This document shows positions 1 through 22,979 of a stretch of DNA of 64,000 bases, in pieces; within the stretch, counting starts at the first letter, position 1, and every line of letters starts with the position of its first letter. The position numbers and the translations under genes were made by a program. Source of the DNA: Phaeosaccion multiseriatum (lineage: Eukaryota > Ochrophyta, other classes); the NCBI GenBank assembly GCA_965112735.1, contig OZ218962.1, positions 2,046,001 through 2,110,000 of the forward strand, read 5' to 3'. The notes below the pieces were generated by a model, which was not told the origin of the DNA, did not search any database, and worked only from the letters and a program-made list of their open reading frames with translations.

Positions 1-137
1 GAGATAGGGGAGTGGCGTGAGCGGCCTCAGCGGGTCTTGTTTTCGGTGTGTGCACACGTAGGCAGGTGAACGGGAAGGCAGCTGGAACGTGGAAGAAAGG
101 AATAAAGACACACACAAAAAAAAAAACACTCGCTCAC

Positions 138-210
138 CGGCCACCAGAGTTTCCACGAAGGCGGAGCTCTTGCGCTTAGCGAAGCTGCCCACGCGCACAG
201 CGAGAGACAT
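138..210 (-). CDS. First coding exon of a gene leaving the left edge (partial)
   Basis: An ATG at 210 (minus strand) opens 24 codons beginning MSLAVRVGSFAKRKSSAFVE and reaches a good donor (G|GTGAGC) at 138/137, leaving phase 1. The rest of the gene would lie beyond base 1, and I could not place a second exon with confidence in bases 1-130. The product is not recognised. The peptide is basic and serine-rich, so an organelle presequence is possible but unproven. It is divergent from the plastid membrane protein gene at 775, with about 560 bp between the two starts. A chance ORF with a chance donor remains possible. Confidence 0.4.
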
Positions 211-774
211 GATCTGTGATCTCACGTGACGGTCCTTTCCCTCTTTGGCGCTGCTGCTGCTGCCGCTGCCCATACCTTTGCTGCTGCCCCCCTCTCTCCC
301 GTCCCCATGAATCCTTTCCTACTCTCGGCGGAGGGATCACGCGCCTTCTGTTGCTGCCCCATCCTTGCTGTTGCCCCCCCAACTCTACCACGCATGTTGC
401 TTTGAGGAGGAGGCACGGGGAATTAATTGAGATTATTACATTTGGAAGAGGGAGGGAGGCCCTGGCTCGGAGGAAGTCTGACGGTTTCAAAGTCACTTTC
501 ACACTTCGTCGTCGGAAACCCGGGAACGTACGAGTTTTCTGTGAACCGCAACAAAGTACCTCACCGAATCAAACAAACTCAAGACACCCACAATTACATC
601 ATTTAACACAATCAAACCACAAAGCAATCAGGACCACTCCGACCACTCCCTCTACCGAGCAATCAGCTACAGCCAAGGCCAGGAAGAACAACAGCTCACG
701 ACTTCTGTAGACCAGTGGCACCCATCCCCCCCCTTCTTCCTTCCTCCTCCTCTCCTACACACCCTCACCTCACG
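211..774. other. Divergent intergenic region, low complexity
   Basis: This is the upstream region shared by the left-edge gene and the gene at 775. It contains CTG/CCC-rich stretches and then an A/C-rich part around 540-660 that looks like 5' leader sequence. Open frames here are compositional and carry no recognisable domain. I see no TATA box or other promoter element I would defend. Confidence 0.4.
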
Positions 775-1728
775 ATGTTGCCCATCCAGAACCTCGTTGG
801 CTGCTGCTTCCTCCTGGTGCAATCCTCTCTCTCGTTCGTGGTTCCCGCCACTGGACCCGCGGCCTGTGGACTTGGATCGTCAGTCATGCAGCCCCAGGGA
901 CAGCAGCCTCACCAACAAGGGGTCACCGTGCGACCAACAACAGTGAAGGTGCGTATCAGAGGCGAGGCAGGAGAGGGAGGGAGGGTCGGGGGACTGGGAG
1001 TGGGAGTGCCCGGGATGGAAGGGGGGGGGAAGTAGGCAGGTTAGGAGAAGAAATTTAGGAGCGCGCATGTTAGCTTTGGTAGGCGTTGCGATTGCAGCGG
1101 CACAGGATGGCCGGTAGAAGTGTTACGTACTTTGTTGTCCTCGGGAGAGAAGCAGCAGAAGCACCACCACCACCAGTAGTAGTAGTAGTAGTAGTATGAC
1201 TCAGTAGTTGTACGACCCACTTTTTAGCTCTCCCTTTCACTCACTCTCTGTCTCTCTCTCTCTCTTCTCTCTTTTCTCTTGCCCCTTCCTCCTCTGCAGA
1301 CTACCTCGGCCCTGTCCGCCACCTCCGTGGGCCCTTCCGACGATGACTCACTTAGCTTCACGGACTCATTCATGATCACAATGGGCTTCAAGAAGGACCC
1401 CAACGTAGCTGAGGACGCAGAGGAAGCGTCCATGACCGACAAGATCAAGGCAGCGGGCGCCGCCGGCGTGGTGGCCTACGCCTTCACAGAGGGGGCTTTC
1501 TGGGCGCTGAGCCTGCCCCTTGCTGTCGGGGCGTACACGCAGTCGACAGGACACCTCCCCGACTTTTCGGACGCGGCTGACAAGGCGCAGCTGGCCGGCT
1601 TCTCTTTCGGATTCTTGACGCTGACTCGGGTTGCCGTGCCCGCAAGGATTGCTTTTGCGCTTACCCTGGTGCCCTTTGTGGAGAAGAACATTCTGTCCCG
1701 CTTCAGCAGCAAGAAGGAGGAGGCATAG
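775..1728 (+). CDS. Small plastid-targeted membrane protein, DUF1279-like
   Basis: Two exons, 775-948 and 1300-1728, are joined at phase 0 by a GT-AG intron with a CT-rich 3' end, giving 200 aa. The N-terminus MLPIQNLVGCCFLLVQSS is a signal peptide followed by SLSFVVP, an ASAFAP-like plastid-import motif with Phe at the cleavage point. The mature part has two hydrophobic segments. It ends in a stretch (VAVPARIAFALTLVPFVEKN) that resembles the conserved end of plant chloroplast DUF1279 (FAM210-like) proteins, where a 'GGALALAPFVD'-type motif precedes the C-terminus. A thylakoid or envelope location is inferred. The DUF1279 assignment is from memory of the family and is moderate; the plastid targeting is better supported. 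Confidence 0.7.
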
Positions 1729-2748
1729 ATTTTGAGAGGTGGGGCAAGTTACTGCCGTTTGAGGAGAACAGGTCGCGCTTCAGTGCAGCAGCAGCAGCAG
1801 CAGCAAGGGAGAGAAGGATAGAGTCGGAGAGAGAGAGAGAGAGATGGGGCGAATAGACCCCTGGTTTACAATGTGAAGGTTTAAATGTAATGTAAATAGA
1901 GATGCACCTGCCGACCCCATCTGAGCCAGGTCCACAGGAGAAAGACGTAGAACGTACCCCTTTACGAGTACCCACTACGATCAGCCCCAGGCAGGCAGGA
2001 CTTCTGGCTTTCGCTTGAAGACCAGGAGCTTGGAGCTGTCTCGACTCCTGGTTTTGCAGGGGGTGCTCGAGGTGCTGGCTTGAAAACGGGAGAGTTTGTG
2101 GTTCATGTCCAATGTCCAATGGGTTGGTTTCGGAGCTGAAGAGAGCAGCAAGGAGCCAATTCACACCATGGCTGCGGATGCGCCAGCAATGTTAAATAAG
2201 TTTCTTGATGACTTTCCCGACAGGCGCTTGTCAGACAAGCTCGGTCGTTCATCTCTCACGGTTCGGCTCCTCCGCCCAAGCAGGCAAAAAAGGGTTCACT
2301 TCGCAAAGGTAGGAAGAAGCAAACCGATAAGAACCAAGTCTCTTTTCACCATTAATGAGTTGTTATTCTCTCCCGAGCTGGTCTCGGGGGCTGTGTGCTG
2401 TCGCCGTCGGTCGAGTCTGCCCCGGGGCGAGTATGGATGTTTGATTTTGACTACATTTGACCCTTTTGATGCCCCTATTTGACCCCCTTTTTTACCACCG
2501 TTGACAATGTTGAAAAAATTTGGTGCGGTTTTGATCAACTCCATCTCTCTTCCCCTTCACGCGATGATTCACACTTACTTCAGTATGGTTCACATACTCG
2601 TGCGTCATACTTTTATTTATTTATGTACTGTTTATTGCATTACATATTATTATTACTTCGAAGTAATGTTTTACAATTAGTTTTAATTTAAAAATAAAAT
2701 ATGTGCTTTAGTATTCCTTCAGTAACTCTGTTCTTTTACGCCAGTTAT
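1729..2748. other. Convergent intergenic region
   Basis: This is the 3' region between the plastid protein gene (+) and the Hsp70 gene (-). It contains a (CAG)6 tract near 1783 and a GA tract near 1830. An ATG at 2168 opens about 104 codons and meets a possible donor at 2309, but it has no recognisable domain and no good acceptor partner. From 2480 to 2720 the sequence becomes clearly AT-rich (runs such as TTTAATTTAAAAATAAAAT), which fits 3' UTR or termination sequence of the flanking genes. Confidence 0.35.
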
Positions 2749-5213
2749 TTAGTCGCTGTACTCATCTTCCATTGCCTTCATCAATTTGTCCGCCTTCTCC
2801 TTCATGGCGTCTCTCTCTTCAAAGTCCATCTCCCCCCTGCGAAGAAAAGCCTCAGCAGCCTCGATGGCCGCCTCCAACTCCAATTCCTCGCCTGAGCTTG
2901 AGCCTGGGTCTCCTGCTGCCGCCTTCTCCTTCGAGGTTGCCAGAACGTGTTTGAAGGCTGAACAAGCTTCGTACACGTCTTCGCACGCCTGATTTCCCTT
3001 CTCCAGCTGGCGGATCTCCTCGCCAAGAGCCCTCACGTCATGCTCGGAGGATAGCTGAATACTTAGCGTTTCCTTCTCCTGCGTTACGCCCAAGGTCTTA
3101 CGGCGCTTCGCAGCCCTCGCACCAGTCACTGCGCTGGTGCAAACCACCTTCACAACCATGTTCTTGTCCATGGTGAGTTCCACACAAACAGTCAGAGAGC
3201 GTTTCTTGGGGATGGGTGGATCAAAGAGGACTTTGATCTGTTCGGTGAAGCGTCCCCCTCCCATGTCGTCGATCAGCGAGGCGCTGTGACTCGCCGTAGC
3301 TGTGCTTTGCGCACTGGCGCCCCTCGTCCTGTTTGGCGCATTATTTCCGGTGTACATTCTAAACACCATCTCCCTCTGCCCAGCCTCATCGTTGGTGTAC
3401 TCTCGAAAGGCCGTTATACCACTCTCCGTCGTGATCTTGGAGTTGCGCTGGAAGATCAAGTCTCCTTGGCCGTTAGCAGTCTCCAGGTACACGTTGTTTG
3501 GCACCGGCATGGCGTCAACCATCCACGTGGGGTTGGGATGCGCCCGCCGTGCGCCTTCGATTGCCGCACCCATCACAATGGCGTGCTGAGGGGCGGGGTG
3601 CTGGGTCACCGTGATGGCGCCTTTATCAACCCACGATACCTCCTCTGAGAGCCGCTTTTTCACAGTGGCCATCAAATGCGGCAAGCCTGAGCCGCCCCCA
3701 GCTAGTACCACACGAACTTGCATATTCTTCTCTCCTTTTCCCTCCACGATGCTCTTGGCCTGGTCCAGCAGGCCAGTGGCGACTGAAGCAATGCGGTTGT
3801 AGAGGGGCTTGAGCAACCTGTGACAGTCAAACGCGGACACCTCTACGGCTGACTCTCCAACCTGGAACCTCAAGCCCTTGAGCTTGGTCATGCAGGGGAG
3901 TTGCTTGTCTATCTCGTTGAGGATTTTGTACTGCGGATGAGCAAAAAGGAATCGAGCAAAACAACGATCGAGCCATGAGTATAAAGCAGCAGTATGTATG
4001 CCCACGTCCCCCCGGACAGAACAAGACACACCATCGACGCGTGAGATGATGGACAAGAGGGGGGGGGGGGGCGATTTAAAGTAAGGAGTGCGTCGGTCGT
4101 CAGTCGTCGGTCGTCAGTCGTCGCTCGCTTGCCCAGGGCTTTCCCCTCTTTCCACACCCTCCGCCGGAACAGACCCAAAGAACATTCCTACCCACGCGCA
4201 CTCACTGTTTCGGGTGTGCGCGCCTTGTGGTCATCCAGCCCTTCGTCCGCCAAGCCCAACTTCGTCAGACAATGCTCTGCTAAGATGTGCCGGGCTGCGT
4301 TGCCACCGAGGTTTCCCACTCCGTCTTGAGCAACTGCCACGAACTTCTCTTCTTGCCCGTCCACAAGCAATGCCATTCCGTCTGTCGTGCCCCCACCCAC
4401 GTCGAGCGTCAGCAACAGATAACTGCCCTTCATCGGCTGCAGCTTGTTGATCGAGACCGCCACCGCGTAAGGCTCTGGGATGACTTGGACTACCTTGACA
4501 CGCAAGGACTCCACGACGTCGATTAAGGCCTGTCGCTGCTGTGAGCTGAAGTAAACAGGGGCGGTGAGCATCACCTTGCGCACAATGTACCCCTTCTTCT
4601 CCGCCGCTCTCAGAAGTCTCAGCACGACAACAGTCTTGGGATCTACGTTGGCGTTCTTCTTGCCCATCGTTGGGACGTTGTAGAACATCGTCTTCAGCAT
4701 ACCCTCCGACCCGCCTCCCTTCTCCTTCAGGCTGCTGTGCTTGCGAAGGTTTTCCTTTGCGTCTGATTCTTTCTTCCTGTAGTCCGCCCCGGTGCGTCCA
4801 ATCAGACTTTTGCTGTCTTCAAGGTTTCGAGGGGCCAAAAAGGAGCCTAGTGCCCATTCGGGGCAGTTGCCTTGCGCCGCTGCGTTGCCCGGAGAATGGA
4901 CGTACACCTGCGATGATATCTCGACACCCTTGGATTCGGCTGCATGGATAACTGTTGGCTCTCCATCCGTTCCCTTCACGACACAGATCAGACTAGTCGA
5001 TGTGCCAAAATCGAGGCCGAAGAAGTAGTGGTCTTCTACGTCTTCTACAGCTTCCGCCTCAACCGCCTTCGCCGCCTTCGCCGCCTTCGCCTTCACCTTG
5101 TTGCGATATAAGGCATCCCAACATGCCTTCAGTATCCCCTTCCCCTGGTCTTCTACCGCTTCCGCCTCAACCGTCTTAGCCTTCACCTTCCCCTTCCCCT
5201 TCCTTTTCCCCAT
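2749..5213 (-). CDS. Divergent Hsp70-family chaperone
   Basis: Two exons, 5213-4206 and 3930-2749, are joined at phase 0 by a canonical intron (GTGAGT donor, CCGCAG acceptor), giving about 729 aa. The N-terminus is Lys/Glu/Ala-rich with internal repeats (KAK, EAEAVED). All three Hsp70 nucleotide-binding signatures are visible: phosphate-1 GLDFGTSTS (about residue 68), phosphate-2 LDVGGGTTD (about 270) and the adenosine motif VVLAGGGSGLPHL (about 412). A substrate-binding region follows, then an acidic coiled lid ending MKAMEDEYSD. There is no EEVD or HDEL tail and no signal peptide, so it is not a canonical cytosolic or ER Hsp70. It looks like one of the divergent cytosolic/nuclear Hsp70-like proteins. 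I chose the first ATG at 5213; the open frame upstream has no earlier ATG. Confidence 0.85.
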
Positions 5214-5490
5214 TTTTATTTTATTTTGTTGTTGTGACTGCACAGCACAGGCAGGTGAAGTCAGGTCAGGAAATTCGGGTATCTCGATATTAGAAGTCGA
5301 TGCGTTTATGATTTAAACTTTGACATCCTTCTCCCTTCCTCCCTCCCTCACCCCTTCTCTCTCCCCCTCCCGTCCTTCCCTCTATTTACCCTTTGCTGCT
5401 CAGCTGGTTTACGCCTGACCTCACAGTAAAGCAGCAAGAGAAAAAGGAGGAGGAGAAGCAGCAGAAAACTTAAGCCTTCAAGCTTCGACG
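5214..5490. promoter_or_regulatory. Bidirectional promoter between Hsp70 and MCM2
   Basis: Only 277 bp separate the two divergent start codons, so the core promoters and 5' UTRs of both genes must lie here. The interval has pyrimidine-rich sequence at 5320-5400 followed by an A/G-rich leader (5425-5475) just before the MCM2 ATG. I see no clear TATA box. The regulatory role is inferred from position only. Confidence 0.45.
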
Positions 5491-17312
<11,822 letters not shown>

Positions 17313-18102
17313 TTGGTCTGGCGTATGGGAGAGCCCAGGCATATGGGCAGGCAGGCGTATTGGTCTGACCAACTCGTGTATATATATACTTTGAGACTCG
17401 AGCGCTTTCTGCTCGCTCCGTGTGCTCCGTGTAATCTTCGGTTCGATTTCGCCTTCTTAAGCTGAAACTGTCAAAGGCCCCCAGGCGTAGTGAGAGCTCT
17501 GGGCTGGGCGTAGAGCAAGGCTAGCTCTCTCTCTTTTTTTCTGGTGTACCTGGTACTGGAGGCTGTCTGATGTTTCAGAGCATGGAATGATGGATGCCCC
17601 CACCGGCTGGTCGAGGCTGGGTCCCGGGTCCCCCCCCTCTTCGACCCTCTGGTGAAGGAAGGATTTTGAGGGTTTGTTGTGAAGACCTCTTGCTGCGGAG
17701 TTGAAGGGCGAATGACAGTTTCAGAATTTATGTGTGTGTGTGTGAGAGTTTGAGTGTTTCACCAACAGCGCCGGGACTGAACTGTTCCCCGCCGTCGGAG
17801 AACCTCTCTCAGTTGTGTACAACTGATTTTCGTGATTACCCGAGAGCTCCAAGAGAGAGCGTCGACAAAGCCGCACATTCATTCATAAAGCACTCTCATA
17901 GAGGATGTTAGCAAGTGTGTGTGCCTCCAATCACCACCACTACCACTACGAGTTCAAAGAGTAGCCTAGACATTGCTGCGGGAGGAAGTTCGAACAGAGC
18001 ACAAATCAAATTCAGTTCTATTCAACAAACAAGTCGTTCAGTAAAGGAGCAGAGCAGCGGAGTAAAGGAAAGAAAACAGGCAAGCAGCAAGCACCAAACA
18101 GC
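17313..18102. other. MCM2 3' flank and leader of the next gene
   Basis: The first part is the MCM2 3' UTR and holds a GGCATATGGGCAGG motif copy at about 17337. The middle has no repeat or coding signal I can support. From about 17890 to 18102 the sequence is A-rich and purine-rich and reads as the 5' leader of the gene at 18103. Confidence 0.4.
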
Positions 18103-18798
18103 ATGATGAGGCTACTGGCGTCTGTGCTATGCGTGCTGCTCTATTTGAGCAGCACAGCTTCCGCTTTCTCTGGAGTTGTTGGGGGCCAGTTCACCAGTAA
18201 GCAAGGGAGGCAGGCGGCAAGTCGCGAACATGCGGCCAAGAGGGTGACGACGCCCACCATGATGTTCCCCACCTCGCTCGCCACCTACTCTGTGGTCCTG
18301 CGAGCCGCGGCGCTGTCCAGTGCGGCGATGGAATACGATCACGTCCGGCAAGACCAGCGGAGGCAGCTGTACACCCTGAGCGGGAGGGACTGGACGAGAG
18401 CCAAGGCGAGGCAGGCCGTCTACCACGTGCTGAACTTTGCGGAGCTCCTCGCCCGGCAGGCGCCGCTCAAGCGCACCATCAGTCGCTCCAGCACGGCCGC
18501 GGCGCAAACGATTGAGGGCTGCGTCAAGGGCAGCGCGGGCTTCATTCCCGTCTTTCTCGCCATGCTGAGCCTCACCGCAGCCACCTCTGTCCCTGGGGCA
18601 CCGGTTGCGGTGACACCGCAGCTCAGCGCCGGCTTTGCGAGTGGTGTGGGCCTCTGCTCGGTGCTTTTGAGCAAGCTTCGAGTCGCCTCCGAGGAGACCA
18701 AGCTGGCCACCAAGTTCGTCGCAGCCTTTGCCATCATCTCTGCCCTGGGGGGGCTCAGCATCTACAACGGGCTCAGCACACTCAGTCTGGTGGCCTAG
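18103..18798 (+). CDS. Plastid-targeted hypothetical membrane protein
   Basis: One uninterrupted exon encodes 231 aa. The N-terminus MMRLLASVLCVLLYLSS is a signal peptide that ends in STASAF|SGVVG, a textbook heterokont plastid-import motif with Phe at +1, followed by a Ser/Arg-rich transit region. A central Arg-rich amphipathic part follows. The C-terminal half has at least two hydrophobic stretches (around GFIPVFLAMLSLTAATSV and FVAAFAIISALGGLSIY). I do not recognise the family. The lack of introns contrasts with most neighbours. The start is the first of two adjacent ATGs after an A-rich leader. Plastid location is well supported; the function is unknown. Confidence 0.82.
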   Translation: MMRLLASVLCVLLYLSSTASAFSGVVGGQFTSKQGRQAASREHAAKRVTTPTMMFPTSLATYSVVLRAAALSSAAMEYDHVRQDQRRQLYTLSGRDWTRAKARQAVYHVLNFAELLARQAPLKRTISRSSTAAAQTIEGCVKGSAGFIPVFLAMLSLTAATSVPGAPVAVTPQLSAGFASGVGLCSVLLSKLRVASEETKLATKFVAAFAIISALGGLSIYNGLSTLSLVA

Positions 18799-19548
18799 AG
18801 AGGGAGAGGAGAGGCAGGGGGGGGGGGCACTGTGAATATTCGGAATTGGGGGGGGGGGGGGATTTGTTCTTGTTCTTTATTCACCCCCTTCTTCGTCTTT
18901 CCTCTCGGCCATGACGCATGGGAAGGAAGAGGAAGAGGGAAGGAAGGTCTTTACTTATTCATTCGCATTTTGCGGGACAGAGGTTGTGCCGCACAAGAGA
19001 AATGTTGTTCGTTTGTTGTTGTTGTTGTAATTGTTGTGTTTTAGTCTTTAGTCATGGTATTGAGGGAGGCCATGGCATGGGTGTACATACACACTCCCAC
19101 AAATTTTGAGACCCTTTCATTGTATGTGTAATAGGCAACACTTGTAGAGGAGAAGAGAAGAGCCTGGAATAACAATGGAATTATTTGTTGAATCTTATAC
19201 CATCACACTTCCGCAATAAGCCTACACTCTCCCTTGTGTTCGGTGGGGTCCCATCATCGATTGACAGCAACGCCGAGGCAAGGCCGGCGAGCCGCAAGGC
19301 GGGCATCCTCACCAGTCCGTCCCTCCTCCCTTTCATCGAGCAGAAGAGGGAAGGGACGGGAAGGGCTCATCCCTCCCTATCCTCCACGCACCCCCATCTG
19401 ATCTGTTGTGCATTCACTTAGCTTGCTCGGGGCCCCTCTGTCCAAGTGTGTGTGTGTGTCTCGGTTCGAATCAGAATCCGACCGGGCGGTTCTCTTCGAC
19501 TCACCTCCTGAGCTCGGTCTGGTCGGTAAGTCCAAGCAAGGGCATCTA

Positions 19549-19579
<31 letters not shown>

Positions 19580-19778
19580 CTCTCTCTCCTTCTCTCACAC
19601 ACACACTCTCTCTGTCTCACTCGCAAGCATTGGCGATCGACACCTGCTGAATGCCTCCCTTCCCTTCCCCGACGATCCAACTGCCCACCCGCCAATAGAA
19701 GAGATGCAGATGGGCAGCATTCGGCGGTCAAAGCTTCCTCTCTCCTCCTGTCTCCTTCTCTTCCAGTCTTTCAGTGCT
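18799..19778. other. Convergent intergenic region
   Basis: This holds the 3' flanks of the plastid protein gene (+) and the PPR gene (-). There are G tracts at 18826 and 18849, GTT repeats near 19012-19040 and CT/CA microsatellites at 19548-19622. A possible isolated exon ends at a GTAAGT donor at 19526, but I cannot connect it to anything. Confidence 0.35.
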
Positions 19779-19784
19779 TCAGTC

Positions 19785-19823
<39 letters not shown>

Positions 19824-21272
19824 ATCCTCCGTCCCCGACGCTTCTTCCCGGGGGACTTGTTTCTCCAGGGGGTGCTGCCGATTCACCAGCGGAATGTGCG
19901 CATTGTGCTCTGCATCGGTGCCTCCCGCTCCGTCTCCGTGTAGAGAAGAAATCACCTGCGGAGGAGGAGGAGGAGGAGGAGGAGGAGGAGGAGGAGGAGG
20001 AGGAGGAGGAGGAGGAGGAGGAGGAGGAGGAGGAGGAGGAGGAGGACGAGATGGAGTCAATCAAAGTGTACATGTGGTGTCATTGTGCATTGTGGCGGTA
20101 AGAACAGGTGTGAAATTACCTTCACCATCCACTACCATTCCTCACCACCCACCCACCCACCCAACCCAACCCACCCTTCCCATCCCCCCCTTCTCTCTCT
20201 CACCTGAAGGTGTTCCATACTCTCCACTACCGCCACCAACTCCGCCGCATCGCCTGACCGCTGCACCAGTAGACTAAGCTCCTCCCTCGACAGCGTCAAA
20301 CCCGCTTCCCTCATCACCGCCAACAGCCCCACCGTCTTATCCACGTCAGCGGCCTCGCTGCATGCGAGCACGGTGGGGCGGAAGCTGTCAATGTCCGGCT
20401 CCACCCCTGCTTTGCACATGCCTGCGGGGTGTGGGGTGCGTGTGGGTGGGTGTGGGTGGGTGTGGGTGGGTGTGGGTGGGTGTGATTGGGTGTGGGTGGG
20501 TGTGGGTGGGTTGGGTTGGGTGGGTAGGTGAGTGAGTTGGTCTATCGATACACGCAAGCGAGGGAGAGAAGGAGAGAGGAGGAAGGCACGGCGTGACCTC
20601 TTGCCTTCTCTTCTCTACCCTCTGTCCTCTTCCTTCTCTTCCCCTCTCCCCTCTCTCCCATCCCCCATCCCTCCGTCCCTCCACACATATACCCACAAAA
20701 CACAAAACCCATGTACGAAGCACCAACCTGCCAAGAGCCCCAAGGCGCGCTTGTGATCGTTGGTGTGGGCACAGGCAGCGATGAGGCGATTGAAGGTCTG
20801 AAGGTCCGGCATCACCCCTGCCTGCCGCATGTCCACCAGCACATTCATCGCACCCGGTAAGTCGCCCATACCTGAAGGAGAGGTGAGGAGGAGGGGGAGG
20901 GGGGGGAGGCAGAAGGGTGGTGAGGGGAGGGAGGGAGGGAGGGAGGGAGGGAGGGAGGGAGGGAGGGAGGGAGGGAGGACCGAAGGAAGAGAGGTGCCTA
21001 CCCCCCACGCACCCACCCACACACACACTACGCCCCACCCTCCCCGCTCACCCTCCCCGCTACTCATGCACACACATGCATACAAGCCGCGTACGTACCC
21101 GCGTAGCAAGTGATCTTCTCGTTGAAGACATTGATACACGCAGCGAGGCCCTTCATCTTCATCTGCTTCATGAGCAAGTACGCCTGGTCATAAGCCTTGC
21201 CCTGGAAAGGACAGACAGACAGACAAACAGACACACAGATAGACAGACAGACAGGCAGGCAGGCAGGCAGGC

Positions 21273-21343
<71 letters not shown>

Positions 21344-22371
21344 TAAACAGACAGACAGATAAACAGACAGACAGTCAGTCAGTCAGACAGGAGCGTATCG
21401 GTGTGAGGGGTGAGTGAGGGGGTGAGCGGTGTGAGCGGGGTGAAGGTGCGGGGTTAAGTGGAAGGTCATGGCCGCAGAGAAGGTGAGAAGCCATGCGCGC
21501 CAGCCCAGCCTCTATCGCATCGCTGTATCACCAACTGCTGCTGCTAATTCTCACCCTCTCCCCCCTCCCTCCGTCTTCTCTCTCCTTCCCTCCCTCCCTC
21601 CCTCCCTCCCTCCCTCCCAGCCGCACGACTCATGACTCACGCACGTTATTACATGCCCTAAGGGCTGCCACGTAGGAGCGCCCAGAGGGTGTGAGGCCTT
21701 CCTTCTTCATTGCCGAGAGGTAGTGGAGAGCCTCCTCCCATGCACCCGCCTGCAGGGCACGAGAGGGAGAGAGAGAGAGAGAAGAGCACAGGAGGGGGGT
21801 GGGTGCGGGCGTGTGTGTGCGTGTGTATGTGTGTGTGTGTGTCGGCGCAGGCCCGGAGGTTCAAACAAGAGGGGTGGCTCGAGTGAAAACGGACACTTGA
21901 AACTGAACACAGTGTTTCTCGAGTCAAATAAAAATCACAGCACCCACCCGACCGCATCGTACCACCAACCACCAACCTTGGCGCATCCATTCATCACCGC
22001 AGTGAAGGAGATGATATTGGGTGTGATTCCCCCGGCCCTCATCTCCGACAGCAAGAAGAGGCAACTCTGGTGGGGATGAGTTTAAAGGCGGGGAGGAGGG
22101 AAGGGGAGATTTTGAAAGAGGGGTGGGTAGGGAGGTAGGTAGGGAGGGAGGGAAGACACTGCACACACACGCACCCACCCACCCACCCACCCATGGACAC
22201 ACGTATTCATTGACATGCTACGCACACGCACGCACCCACCCACCTTGAGGTCTCCCGCCTTGCCGCAGGCGTCAATGGCGGCGGAATACGCCACCACGTC
22301 GGGCTTGAGCTTACTCTTCTTCACAGCCTCCAAAAGGGCCAGCGCCTAGGACACACACACAGAGAGAGAGA

Positions 22372-22406
<35 letters not shown>

Positions 22407-22942
22407 ACGGAAAGACACAGGGGCAGCGGTTGGTGGTACAACGGCAGACGGTCGGCGGTACAGGGGCAAGCGGTTGGTGGCTACAGCAGTTGGTGGTACA
22501 GGGACCGTTCGTGACATGAGGAGCAGCCCCACCCACGCACGGACCCACCCACCCACCCACCCACCCACCCATCCATCCACGCACCCACCCCACCCACCAA
22601 CACATGCACCCATCCACCCATCCACGCCCCCACTAACCCACGATATCCCGCCCCACGCACCCGTTTCCCGTCGCCCGCCCCTGCGCATGCGTGAATGGCC
22701 TCCGTGAACATGATTAGGTTGGGTGCTGCCTTGGCCCCTCGCTCATAGCGCTGGAGCAGCAACAGGGCCTGGTGGTGTTGCCCCACATTAGCTGCCGCTT
22801 TGATGGCGCCCACGTAGGCAAACGCGTTCGGAGGCTGTGTATTAAAGCGGTGCGTGGGGTGAAAGAGGTGGGATGGGGTGGTGTTCAAAGAGAGGGAGAG
22901 AGACAGAGGGAGAGGGAGAAGAATAGGGAGGGGGGTGAGGGA

Positions 22943-22979
<37 letters not shown>

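Noticed and set aside
216-710. 164-codon plus-strand frame upstream of the first gene
   Set aside because: Composition-driven (Cys, Pro, Arg), overlaps the putative promoter, no domain and no targeting signal.
2168-2482. 104-codon frame starting MAADAPAMLNKF
   Set aside because: Reasonable start and a possible donor at 2309, but no recognisable domain, no partner exon and an AT-rich continuation.
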